Assembly: GCF_014653695.1 (NCBI RefSeq)
Contig: NZ_BNAR01000005.1
Coordinates: 186,001 to 250,000 of the forward strand
Length of the DNA: 64,000 bases
DNA from: Lentzea cavernae
GTDB lineage: Bacteria > Actinomycetota > Actinomycetes > Mycobacteriales > Pseudonocardiaceae
Direction of reading: 5' to 3'
Each line of letters begins with the position of its first letter. Position 1 is the stretch's first letter. The position numbers and the translations under genes are program-made. Under the pieces are notes generated by a model. That model was not told the origin of the DNA. It worked only from the letters and a program-made list of their open reading frames with translations, and searched no databases. Shown here piece by piece: positions 43,478 to 50,683 of this stretch.

Positions 43478-44181
43478 GGGCCGTGGCCATCGGACAGGCC
43501 GAGCTGAAGTTGTTCTGGCGCAACCGAACCGCGCTGTTCAACTCACTCCTGCTGCCTCTGCTCCTGGTGCCGGTGCTGATCTCGGTGGACGCCGAGGGCG
43601 TACCACTCGTCGTCGGCCTCGTCGGCTTCGCACTGCTCATGGCGGTGTACTACAACCTCGTCACCACGTTCGTCGCCCGCCGCGAGGAACTCGTGCTCAA
43701 GCGCCTGCGCGTAGGCGAACTGACAGATCCCGAGATCCTCGTAGGCGCGTCCCTGCCGTCCGTCGTGGTGGCACTGGGCCAGATGGTGCTCTACTGCCTC
43801 GTCGTCGGGGTGATCACCGGCGTCGAACTGCCGTCCCGACCGTGGTTCCTGCTGCTAGGTGTTTTGGGTGGCGTCGCCGTCTTCGTACTGCTCGCAGCCG
43901 CGTCCTCAGCCTTCACACGCACCGTCGAAATGGCCCAGGTGACCTCACTGCCGGTCCTGATGGCGTGCCTGTTCGGCTCCGGACTGATGTTCCCGCTCTC
44001 CGCCCTGCCCGAAGCCCTCGGCCGGGTCCTGCAGTACCTGCCCCTGACACCGGTCCTGGACCTCCTGCGCGCCGGCTGGGGCGACGGCCCCGTCCTGAAA
44101 CCGTTGATCGTCCTGGCGGTGTGGATCGGCCTGGGCACCTACGCTGTGCAGCGGTGGTTCAGGTGGGACCCGCGGAGGTGA
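43474..44181 (+). CDS. ABC-2 type transporter permease
   Basis: ATG 43474 overlaps the ATPase stop. The 235-aa protein has six hydrophobic segments and the ABC-2 pattern: LKLFWRNRTALFNSLLLPLLL at the start, VARREELVLKRLRVGELTDPEILVG as the coupling region, and FPLSALPEALGRVLQYLPLTPVLDLLRAGW before the last segment. It forms the membrane path for the DrrA-like ATPase. Confidence 0.92.
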   Translation: MRAVAIGQAELKLFWRNRTALFNSLLLPLLLVPVLISVDAEGVPLVVGLVGFALLMAVYYNLVTTFVARREELVLKRLRVGELTDPEILVGASLPSVVVALGQMVLYCLVVGVITGVELPSRPWFLLLGVLGGVAVFVLLAAASSAFTRTVEMAQVTSLPVLMACLFGSGLMFPLSALPEALGRVLQYLPLTPVLDLLRAGWGDGPVLKPLIVLAVWIGLGTYAVQRWFRWDPRR

Positions 44182-45320
44182 CCTTGCTCGGCTGGTGGCG
44201 CTCGCGCGGCAACGCGGCACGGTTCGACCTCTTCGTCCGCTACACGTTCTACCTCAGCTACGTGTTCCTGCCACCACTGCTGATCATCGGATTCGCCAAC
44301 GAGGTCAGCACCGCCGCCCTGATCATCCTGGTGGCGACGGTGCTGGCCTACGTGGTCCTCAGCTTCCGCCTGGTCCACTTAGGCATAGAGCACCACCTGG
44401 GCCGAGGCCCCTTCCCCCGCCGCCTGCTCACCACCTACCTCATCGCCACCTGCGCAATCCTGGTCACCGGCCAACTCACCTACCCCGACCCGGTGCAGGG
44501 CAAGCCCGACAGCCCCGGCGACGGCATCACGGTGATCTTCCTGGTGATCGCGGTCACCACTCTCTCCGGCGTCCTCCGCCCCCGCACCCTCGTCCTGTTC
44601 GCCCTGGCCGGCGGCGCCTGGATGTTCCTGACAGCCCCACCAGGCAACGCCTTCTTCATGACCCTCATGCTGCAGTTCCTGGTAGCCGCGTTCCGCTCAA
44701 CCCTCTGGATGCTCCGCATAGTCTGGGAACTGGACCGCTCCCGCGAGGTCCGCGCCAACCTCGCAGTAGCCGAGGAACGCCTCCGCTTCGCCCGCGACCT
44801 GCACGACGTAGTAGGCCGCAACCTCTCAGCAGTAGCCCTGAAAGCAGACCTGGCAGCCCAACTAGCCCGCCGAGACCGCTCCTCCGCCGCCATCAACGAA
44901 ATGCTGGAAGTCCGCCAAATCGCCCAGGACTCCCTCGACGAACTCCGCGCCGTCGTGAGCGGCTACCGCACAGCCGACCTCTCAGCAGAACTAGCAGGCG
45001 CCCGCTCCCTGCTCGCCTCCGCAGGCATCGACTGCCGAGTAATAGGCGACGTGACCTTCGAAGGCGAACCAGCCGGCGCCCTGGGTTGGGCCGTGCGCGA
45101 GGGCGTAACCAACGTCCTACGCCACAGCGAGGCCCGCACCTGCACAATCACGTTGCGCGGCAAGGTACTGACCATGACCAACGACGGCGCCACCTCAACC
45201 ACCTTCCGCTTCGGCAGCGGCCTAACAGGCCTGCACGAACGCGTAGCGGCCCTAGGCGGCTCCGTAACAGCAACCTCAGAAGCTCCCAACCGCTTCATCC
45301 TGACCGTGGAGCTACCGTGA
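44178..45320 (+). CDS. Two-component sensor histidine kinase (NarL-type partner)
   Basis: GTG 44178 overlaps the permease stop; a TTG at 44184 has better ribosome-site spacing. The product is about 380 aa with six hydrophobic segments in the first ~190 residues. The HisKA_3 box follows (RFARDLHDVVGRNLSAVALKADLAAQL, phospho-His in LHD), then a short HATPase domain (WAVREGVTNVLRHSEA, GSGLTGLHERVAALGG). From about 44700 on, codons ending in A (GTA, CTA, GCA, ACA) become frequent, unlike the upstream genes. It probably senses membrane stress or the exported compound. Confidence 0.9.
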   Translation: MTLLGWWRSRGNAARFDLFVRYTFYLSYVFLPPLLIIGFANEVSTAALIILVATVLAYVVLSFRLVHLGIEHHLGRGPFPRRLLTTYLIATCAILVTGQLTYPDPVQGKPDSPGDGITVIFLVIAVTTLSGVLRPRTLVLFALAGGAWMFLTAPPGNAFFMTLMLQFLVAAFRSTLWMLRIVWELDRSREVRANLAVAEERLRFARDLHDVVGRNLSAVALKADLAAQLARRDRSSAAINEMLEVRQIAQDSLDELRAVVSGYRTADLSAELAGARSLLASAGIDCRVIGDVTFEGEPAGALGWAVREGVTNVLRHSEARTCTITLRGKVLTMTNDGATSTTFRFGSGLTGLHERVAALGGSVTATSEAPNRFILTVELP

Positions 45321-45922
45321 TCCGCATCCTCCTGGCCGACGACGAACACCTGATCCGAGGCGCCATGGCCGCCCTGCTCTCCCTAGAGGACGACCTAGAG
45401 GTAGTGGCCCAAGCAGCCACCGGCGCAGAAGCCCTGGCAACCGCCCGAGTAGTCCGCCCAGACGTAGCCGTCATCGACCTGCAAATGCCAGACCTGGACG
45501 GCGTCTCAGTAGCCCAATCCCTAGCCCTCGAACTACCTTCCTGCTCCACCATGATCGTCACCAGCCACGGCCGCCCAGGCCACCTCAAACGAGCACTGGC
45601 AGCAGGCGTCCGAGGCTTCCTCCCCAAAACCGTCTCCTCAGACGTACTAGCCACAGTCGTGAGAACCGTCCACACAGGCGGCCGCTACGTAGACCCAGCC
45701 CTAGCCGCAGAGGCCATCAGCGCAGGCGACAGCCCCCTAACCCCACGAGAAGCAGACGTCCTAGAGCTAGCCCTAGAGGGCGCCCCGATCGACGAGATCG
45801 CCCGCCGCGCCTCCCTCTCCCCAGGCACAGTCCGCAACTACCTCTCCTCAGCCGTGGGCAAAACCGGCGCCTCCAACCGCCACGAGGCCGCCCGCTTCGC
45901 CCGAGCCCGAGGCTGGATCTAA
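45317..45922 (+). CDS. LuxR/NarL-family response regulator
   Basis: GTG 45317 overlaps the kinase stop. The 201-aa protein has a receiver domain (ILLADDEHLIR acidic pocket, phospho-Asp in VAVIDLQMPDLDG, VTSHG, FLPKTVS Lys). The LuxR HTH reads LTPREADVLELALEGAPIDEIARRASLSPGTVRNYLSSAVGKTG. It is most likely phosphorylated by the kinase upstream and controls the exporter operon. Codon use is markedly shifted to A-ending codons through the whole gene. Confidence 0.94.
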   Translation: MIRILLADDEHLIRGAMAALLSLEDDLEVVAQAATGAEALATARVVRPDVAVIDLQMPDLDGVSVAQSLALELPSCSTMIVTSHGRPGHLKRALAAGVRGFLPKTVSSDVLATVVRTVHTGGRYVDPALAAEAISAGDSPLTPREADVLELALEGAPIDEIARRASLSPGTVRNYLSSAVGKTGASNRHEAARFARARGWI

Positions 45923-46058
45923 CCCTCCCCGCCTCGACCGCCGCCGCTTATCACTTGCCACCAGACCCCGGTGATCTTGCGGCTGCCACACCAAGCCCTG
46001 CTCGCGCAGGTATACCAAGCGCCTCTACCAGCACCAATGCACGTACGACGCCCCGATT

Positions 46059-46086
46059 TTGGCATGCACCGACGATCATGTAATCT
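46059..46086 (+). promoter_or_regulatory. Promoter of tRNA-Leu
   Basis: TTGGCA and TAATCT are 16 bases apart, close to the housekeeping sigma consensus. The start would fall some 35 bases before the tRNA. Confidence 0.6.
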
Positions 46087-46126
46087 AGGCACACACCACG
46101 GCGCGAGCCGCAGCAGAACTAAATAC

Positions 46127-46209
46127 GTCCGGGTGGCGGAATGGCAGACGCGCTAGCTTGAGGTGCTAGTCCCCGAAAGGGGGTGGGGGTTCAAGTCCCC
46201 CCTCGGACA
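46127..46209 (+). tRNA. tRNA-Leu (anticodon GAG)
   Basis: The acceptor arm GTCCGGG pairs with CTCGGAC (one G-U). The anticodon stem CTAGC/GCTAG encloses the loop TTGAGGT, giving anticodon GAG. A long variable arm (TCCCCGAAAGGGGG) marks a class-II tRNA, and the T arm is GGGGGTTCAAGTCCCCC. CCA is not encoded. It is a likely integration target of the element that follows. Confidence 0.95.
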
Positions 46210-46215
46210 CAAAAT

Positions 46216-46263
46216 TAATGCAGAAGGCCGGTTGACCAGTTGGTCAACCGGCCTTCTGCATTA
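46216..46263 (+). terminator. Long perfect hairpin after tRNA-Leu
   Basis: Two perfectly complementary 23-base arms enclose only 2 bases, starting 6 bases after the tRNA. There is no T-run. The most likely role is termination of the tRNA transcript. Because it lies where an element junction would be, it could also be a recombinase-related site. Confidence 0.75.
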
Positions 46264-46339
46264 TGCCGATTTCGCCGAACTTACTTTCCAGGCCACGGCG
46301 AGAACATCGTCGGACAAGCTTGTTTCTGCAGTTCACGCC

Positions 46340-46527
46340 ACCTGTCCCGGGACGGGTCAATCGAGGCTCGCACCGCCGACGCAGTGCCTGAAACGCACCA
46401 GACGAGCCCCGCCCGACCACCCGTCCCGTGCCCTGCGATCGAGCCATCGCCGCAGTTCAAGTGCCTACTTGAACCCGTCCCACCGACCTGTCCCCCGAGC
46501 GATCCTCACGGAACGAGTGGGACAGGT
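46340..46527. repeat. Six copies of ACCYGTCCC, candidate transfer or binding sites
   Basis: The nonamer occurs at 46340-46348, 46419-46427, 46473-46481 and 46486-46494, and inverted (GGGACRGGT) at 46349-46357 and 46519-46527. The first pair abuts head to head. A separate 8-base dyad, GTTCAAGT-GCCT-ACTTGAAC, is at 46455-46474. The rest of the 338-base gap between tRNA and tra holds no gene. TraB-type translocases recognise clustered short repeats at clt loci, which this resembles. Confidence 0.65.
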
Positions 46528-46547
46528 CATCAGGCTCCGTACGTCCT

Positions 46548-48587
46548 TCATGCTGACTCGTCAATCGCAGCTCGGATGTCCGCCGTCAGGTAGCCGCGAA
46601 CGCGTCGTGTGTTCTCTCCGTCGTGGACGTACTGGCGCGCGGGAGGGCATCCGAGATCTCCCATCTCTTTACCGAATGTCGTGGGCTCGACATCCAATGC
46701 CTTCACCAACTCTGCAGTGGGTATGAACTCACGCTCACTCAGGTCGTCGCCCAGGTAACGCGCGACTGATGCCAACGGCTCCGGCAGCCTGTCGCCACCG
46801 TTGTCAGACTTACCGCCCATCGTCACGACCGCCTCGTGATCCCGGACCAGCCGCGAATCCTGTCCAGCGGCGTGGCCCGTCAACGTTCCTTCGGTCTCAC
46901 GCAGTGCACGACCTCGTTCGCAGATCACCCTCCAGTCATCGTTGGGCATGTAGAACGTTCGTACCGTCAGCGCCAGGACGTCGGCGCCGGATTGCGTCTC
47001 GCCGTCGGGGCGCAGGATTCCCACCCCCTTGTGCGAAGGGAGCAGTCTGCTGCTGTCGTAGCCGCGGGTGTTCATCTGGTCGCCCAGCACGATGTTGCTG
47101 TCGCGCCAGTCCATGACCCGCAACGCGAACCGTGATCCGAGCACCGCGCGCAGTTTCGACGGGATTGTGGTGCTGTCCGGTCGCTGGGTGGCGAGCACCA
47201 TCACAAGCCCGGCCGCCGGCGCCTTCTTCGCGAGCCACGTCAGCAGCTCACCGATCCTCTCGCCCGCCGTGAGCCGCTTGCCCTGCACCAGCACAGACGT
47301 GCGGTCTTCCAGTGCGATGTGGACTTCGTCGACGATCAACGCCGTGATCGGCATGTCGAGCGTCTGGTCCCTGGACATGGCCGGCGTCACCTTCGATTCG
47401 GGGCATGTCAGGTCGTCCAGGTGCTGCATCCGGCGATAGCGCTGCTGCACGTCGTCGACCAGCTCCTCCAGCCAGTCCATGAACATCAACACGTGCTCGC
47501 TGTCGTCACCTGCCATGAACCGATGCGCGACCTGCTTGGCCGCCCGCCAGTCCTTGCCGTTCTTGAAGTCCGCGACGTAGAGCCGTGCGTGCGGATCGAG
47601 GATGAGTCCGGCGACGGCGAGCCGTTCGGCCATCGTCTTGCCTTGGCGTGGAATCGCGCCGATGAGCAACGACGTCCACACCAGCGGCAGGTCGATCCGA
47701 CGTCCGCGCGCGTCCGTCCCGAAAGGCACCGCATTCCACGCATCCCACCGCGACGCTGTCAGCAACGGCGTGGGCGCCGGAGCCGAGGCGTACGGATCCT
47801 TGTCGGCCACCCAGATCGCCACGCGACCGGCATGCCCGCCGTCGCCACGCACCCGGTCCACGCTGAGCTGGATCTCGTCGATCGCCAGCGCGGACGCCAA
47901 CTCCTCCCGGTTCTTCACGACATCGGCGGCCTTGCGCGTAGCGGGCAGGTCTACCGTCACGGCCCACCCGGCACCTTGTCGGGACGGCCGTTCGACCAGC
48001 CGCAGGGTTTCGTCTCTCCCGATCAGCTTGGCGTCCCGGAACACGTCGATCAGCACCTGGGCGTCCATCGTCCACATGAGGATCCGCGGCCCCGCGAGAA
48101 CGGTCTTGCGGCCCGATGCACCGTCCTTCGCCCGGCCGGCGACTGCCAAGACGACCGCGCCGACGCCTCCCAGAATCCACAGCGCCAGATCGCCGTACAC
48201 GAGCCTCGCGGCCGCGAGAGCCACGCCACCGACCAGCAGCACGGTGGCGGTCACCTTCCAGCGGAACAACGTCAGCGCACGGATCTCGACGAACTTGTCC
48301 GCCAGCTTCTCCGACTGCTCGGCAGCCTCACGGTAGTCACGAACCCGGACCCAGTTCCGCCAGCCCCGTGCCGCGATCACCAGGCCCCGGCCCACCGCCC
48401 TCGCACACCGGAACGGCACTCGGACCGCCCACGCGGATGCGCCCTTCACCGCATCCCTCAGAGCCTGCCGCGATCTCAACGCCGGCAGAACCACGCGAGA
48501 ACCACGCCAGGTGCCCTCCAGCGCCGCACGCTCGTTCACCAGCTCGCCCTCGAGCACCGGCTCGGAAGGGACCAACTCGCCGCTCAT
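46548..48587 (-). CDS. TraB/FtsK-like DNA translocase
   Basis: ATG 48587 overlaps the upstream stop and gives 679 aa. Two hydrophobic segments lie at about residues 108-150 (VTATVLLVGGVALAAARLVYGDLALWILGGVGAVVLAVAG). The FtsK/SpoIIIE motor domain has Walker A GAIPRQGKT and Walker B ITALIVDEVHIAL. It ends in a winged-helix region (FIPTAELVKALDVEPTTFGKEMGDLGCPP). In actinomycete elements such proteins move double-stranded DNA between mycelial cells as hexamers. The three upstream genes overlap it in one operon. Confidence 0.9.
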   Translation of the reverse strand: MSGELVPSEPVLEGELVNERAALEGTWRGSRVVLPALRSRQALRDAVKGASAWAVRVPFRCARAVGRGLVIAARGWRNWVRVRDYREAAEQSEKLADKFVEIRALTLFRWKVTATVLLVGGVALAAARLVYGDLALWILGGVGAVVLAVAGRAKDGASGRKTVLAGPRILMWTMDAQVLIDVFRDAKLIGRDETLRLVERPSRQGAGWAVTVDLPATRKAADVVKNREELASALAIDEIQLSVDRVRGDGGHAGRVAIWVADKDPYASAPAPTPLLTASRWDAWNAVPFGTDARGRRIDLPLVWTSLLIGAIPRQGKTMAERLAVAGLILDPHARLYVADFKNGKDWRAAKQVAHRFMAGDDSEHVLMFMDWLEELVDDVQQRYRRMQHLDDLTCPESKVTPAMSRDQTLDMPITALIVDEVHIALEDRTSVLVQGKRLTAGERIGELLTWLAKKAPAAGLVMVLATQRPDSTTIPSKLRAVLGSRFALRVMDWRDSNIVLGDQMNTRGYDSSRLLPSHKGVGILRPDGETQSGADVLALTVRTFYMPNDDWRVICERGRALRETEGTLTGHAAGQDSRLVRDHEAVVTMGGKSDNGGDRLPEPLASVARYLGDDLSEREFIPTAELVKALDVEPTTFGKEMGDLGCPPARQYVHDGENTRRVRGYLTADIRAAIDESA

Positions 48588-49162
48588 CGCCGGTCCTCGT
48601 TCAACGTCGCGGCCAGCTTGGACGACAACCCACGCGAACACCCGGTGGCCTCGCGAACCCACGCCGGCGATACCTTCTCCCCTGCCTTGTGGGCCTTGCG
48701 GGCAACCGCGAGGTACTCCGCGAACGACGTGCGAGGAACCGGTGCCCCGTCCTCCACAGCGCCCAGCTTGTCCCGCAGCTCCGTCACCGCTTCGGCGGCG
48801 ACGAACACGACCAGCGGCGGCACGGAGTGCAGAACCACGAGCGCTGCGGACCCGGCCACGAACGCACTCCAGGTGTTCATGACATACGTGGCGCCGAGCG
48901 TGAACCACTTCGCCGTCCGCACCCATCCACCGAGCCGCACACCTCTGCGAGCGGTCACCTGCTCCGCTCGCAGGATCGCCAGCAGGACCAGCGACACCAT
49001 CGGGTCCAGCAACCAGGCCGCGAACCACGTCAACGACCACACCGGTGCTCCGGCCGCGGCGAACTGCTGCACGTTGGTCATGGTGAACGCCAGCCCCAGC
49101 AGAATGCCGGTCCAGCACAACCGGTCCACCTGCACGGCGACCCGCTCGATCGGCTCGCTCAC
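48584..49162 (-). CDS. DUF2637-type membrane protein (Spd-like)
   Basis: GTG 49162 overlaps the upstream stop. The 192-aa product has four hydrophobic segments (WTGILLGLAFTMTNVQQFA, WSLTWFAAWLLDPMVSLVLLAIL, WFTLGATYVMNTWSAFV, HSVPPLVVFVAAEAV). A C-terminal soluble tail contains a possible HTH (SPAWVREATGCSRGLSSKLAATLN). DUF2637 proteins sit beside tra genes in actinomycete plasmids and elements and help spread DNA within the mycelium. The stop overlaps the TraB start. Confidence 0.85.
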   Translation of the reverse strand: MSEPIERVAVQVDRLCWTGILLGLAFTMTNVQQFAAAGAPVWSLTWFAAWLLDPMVSLVLLAILRAEQVTARRGVRLGGWVRTAKWFTLGATYVMNTWSAFVAGSAALVVLHSVPPLVVFVAAEAVTELRDKLGAVEDGAPVPRTSFAEYLAVARKAHKAGEKVSPAWVREATGCSRGLSSKLAATLNEDRR

Positions 49163-49491
49163 TTCCGACCACCACCACGACGACGACGCACATACGCGGT
49201 CACCGTGAGCGCCTTCGTCACCGTGTACGACGCGAGCAACGCAGGCACACCGAGCGCCACCAACAGCAAGCAACCCTCGCCGCGGTTCGTGATGACCACC
49301 CACTGAACGATCACGATCAGCATGGCATTCACGACAACCCGCCCACCCAGAGACATCAGCCGCACACTCGTCCGCGCCACACCAGCAGCCGCTTTCGCCC
49401 GACGAGAACCAGCTCGCCAGACCAACACCAGAACCAGCAACACACCGACTGCGGCCAGCACCTGAGTGGGCATCACGCTGAGGGCGTTCAT
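49159..49491 (-). CDS. Small membrane protein of the transfer operon
   Basis: This 110-aa protein has three hydrophobic segments (QVLAAVGVLLVLVLVWRAG; VVVNAMLIVIVQWVVITN; CLLLVALGVPALLASYTV) and ends in a basic tail, RRRRGGGRK. It overlaps both neighbours by 4 bases, so the four genes from the Wbl gene to traB are translated as one unit. It is probably a Spd-type spreading protein; the family is not firmly recognised. Confidence 0.75.
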   Translation of the reverse strand: MNALSVMPTQVLAAVGVLLVLVLVWRAGSRRAKAAAGVARTSVRLMSLGGRVVVNAMLIVIVQWVVITNRGEGCLLLVALGVPALLASYTVTKALTVTAYVRRRRGGGRK

Positions 49492-49826
49492 GAACGCGGT
49501 CCCCTCTCGGCCCGTTCACCGCGTTGCAGCCAGTGCCGATGAACCTCGCGCCGCTCGCCCTCCGGCAGCGCACCCCACACCCCGACCGTCTCAGCACCGG
49601 CCGTGCGCAACTCCAACTCCAAGCACTCGCCCCGCACCGGACACCCGGCGCACTGCCGCTGGGCCAACTCATGATCGGTCAGTTCCTCATCCACCCACGG
49701 TGGCTCACCCGTGAACGCCCACATGCACAGTCCGTCGCTCTGAACGAGGACGGTCATCTCATCGGTCGACACCCATCGCAGGTGATCCAGCGACCAGGCG
49801 ATCCCGACCAGCCTCAGATCAGTCAC
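49488..49826 (-). CDS. WhiB-like (Wbl) iron-sulfur regulator
   Basis: The 112-aa protein has the four cluster-binding cysteines C34, C59, C62 and C68 in the CxxCxxxxxC arrangement, and a G-V-W-G turn (VGVWGALPEGERRE) followed by a short basic tail. Wbl proteins bind a [4Fe-4S] cluster and act with the primary sigma factor. Position at the head of the transfer operon suggests control of transfer. GTG 49826 is the likely start, overlapping the HTH gene upstream. Confidence 0.88.
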   Translation of the reverse strand: MTDLRLVGIAWSLDHLRWVSTDEMTVLVQSDGLCMWAFTGEPPWVDEELTDHELAQRQCAGCPVRGECLELELRTAGAETVGVWGALPEGERREVHRHWLQRGERAERGPRS

Positions 49827-50007
49827 GGAGGACCCCTTGGTCGGACAGGACTCGCCGGAGGGAGCTGCCGGGGATGACGAGACGGCCGTAGCGGCGCTCA
49901 GCCGTCAGCAACCCGAGCCGGATGGCCCGGAACACGACGGACTGACTGACGCCGAGCACCCAAGCGGTCTCGCGGATGGAGTGAACAGAACACGTGAAAA
50001 CACGCAT
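49819..50007 (-). CDS. Small HTH protein, excisionase-like
   Basis: This 62-aa protein is almost entirely a winged or helix-turn-helix domain (SIRETAWVLGVSQSVVFRAIRLGLLTAERRYGRLVIPGSSLRRVL), similar to the MerR/Xis-type proteins of actinomycete elements. It starts at ATG 50007, diverges from an XRE regulator, and overlaps the Wbl gene by 8 bases. It could direct excision or act as a transcription factor for the transfer operon. Confidence 0.75.
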   Translation of the reverse strand: MRVFTCSVHSIRETAWVLGVSQSVVFRAIRLGLLTAERRYGRLVIPGSSLRRVLSDQGVLRD

Positions 50008-50028
50008 AGGAATAAACCTTCCAAGAAT

Positions 50029-50153
50029 GAGCTGACGATTCAGCTCTAGATTGTTGATTTCAGCGCATATAGGCGCGCGTTCGAACGCACACGGCGTCGA
50101 ATGCGCCGTGTCACGTCACCGACGAACAGAAAGCGGCTAATCTCAGCGCTGAG
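50029..50153. promoter_or_regulatory. Palindrome cluster between divergent regulators
   Basis: Four dyads lie in 125 bases: GAGCTG-N6-CAGCTC (50029-50046), GCGTTCGAACGC (50077-50088), ACACGGCG-N7-CGCCGTGT (50089-50111) and CTCAGCGCTGAG (50142-50153). TTTCAGCGC occurs at 50058 and again at 50603 in front of the next gene. This is the control region of the element, probably bound by the XRE protein and the small HTH protein. Confidence 0.65.
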
Positions 50154-50172
50154 GCAAAGCGCGGAGGAATAC

Positions 50173-50556
50173 GTGTCGGAGGATTGGGCGGCAGTCGCCA
50201 AAGCCATCAACGAGCGCGTGAAAGAGCTGGGCTGGCGTCAGCGGGAGCTTGCGGAGCGTTCGAACGTCTCCCAAGCGATCGTTCGCGAGATCCAGCACCA
50301 CACGGTGGAGCGCCGGCGGGGACCGCGCACGCTGGAGTCCCTGTCCACAGCCATGGGCTGGCATCCCACGCACCTCGACGCGGTGCTGCACGGCCGTCGA
50401 ACACCCGACCGCGATGAGCCGATCATCGATCCGGGCGACTCGCTCTGGTCGCGTTTGGACAGTGTCGAACAGCGCCTGGTCGACATCACAGAACGGCTCG
50501 ACGACCTGAAGTCGGATCTCGCGTCGGTGGCGAAGCAAGTCCGCGAGAACAGGTAG
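50173..50556 (+). CDS. XRE-family regulator with coiled-coil tail
   Basis: I set the start at GTG 50173, five bases after a GGAGG ribosome site. An ATG at 50101 lacks one and lies inside a dyad. The 127-aa protein has an HTH (WAAVAKAINERVKELGWRQRELAERSNVSQAIVREIQHH) and a C-terminal heptad-like stretch (LWSRLDSVEQRLVDITERLDDLKSDLASVAKQV) that should dimerise as a coiled coil. It probably represses the divergent transfer operon and itself. Confidence 0.85.
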   Translation: MSEDWAAVAKAINERVKELGWRQRELAERSNVSQAIVREIQHHTVERRRGPRTLESLSTAMGWHPTHLDAVLHGRRTPDRDEPIIDPGDSLWSRLDSVEQRLVDITERLDDLKSDLASVAKQVRENR

Positions 50557-50683
50557 CCCGGCGCGTTTCCGCTGGTTGAGTGCCCTGATTTCCATGCATC
50601 AATTTCAGCGCGAACAGCCGCCGGAACCCATGCATGTCCAATGCAAGTTCAATGCAGGTTCTGCGCTCCGGGGTGGCGCGAGC

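Noticed and set aside
50101..50172. N-terminal extension of the XRE regulator from ATG 50101
   Set aside because: No ribosome site, and it lies inside a dyad; GTG 50173 has GGAGG five bases upstream.
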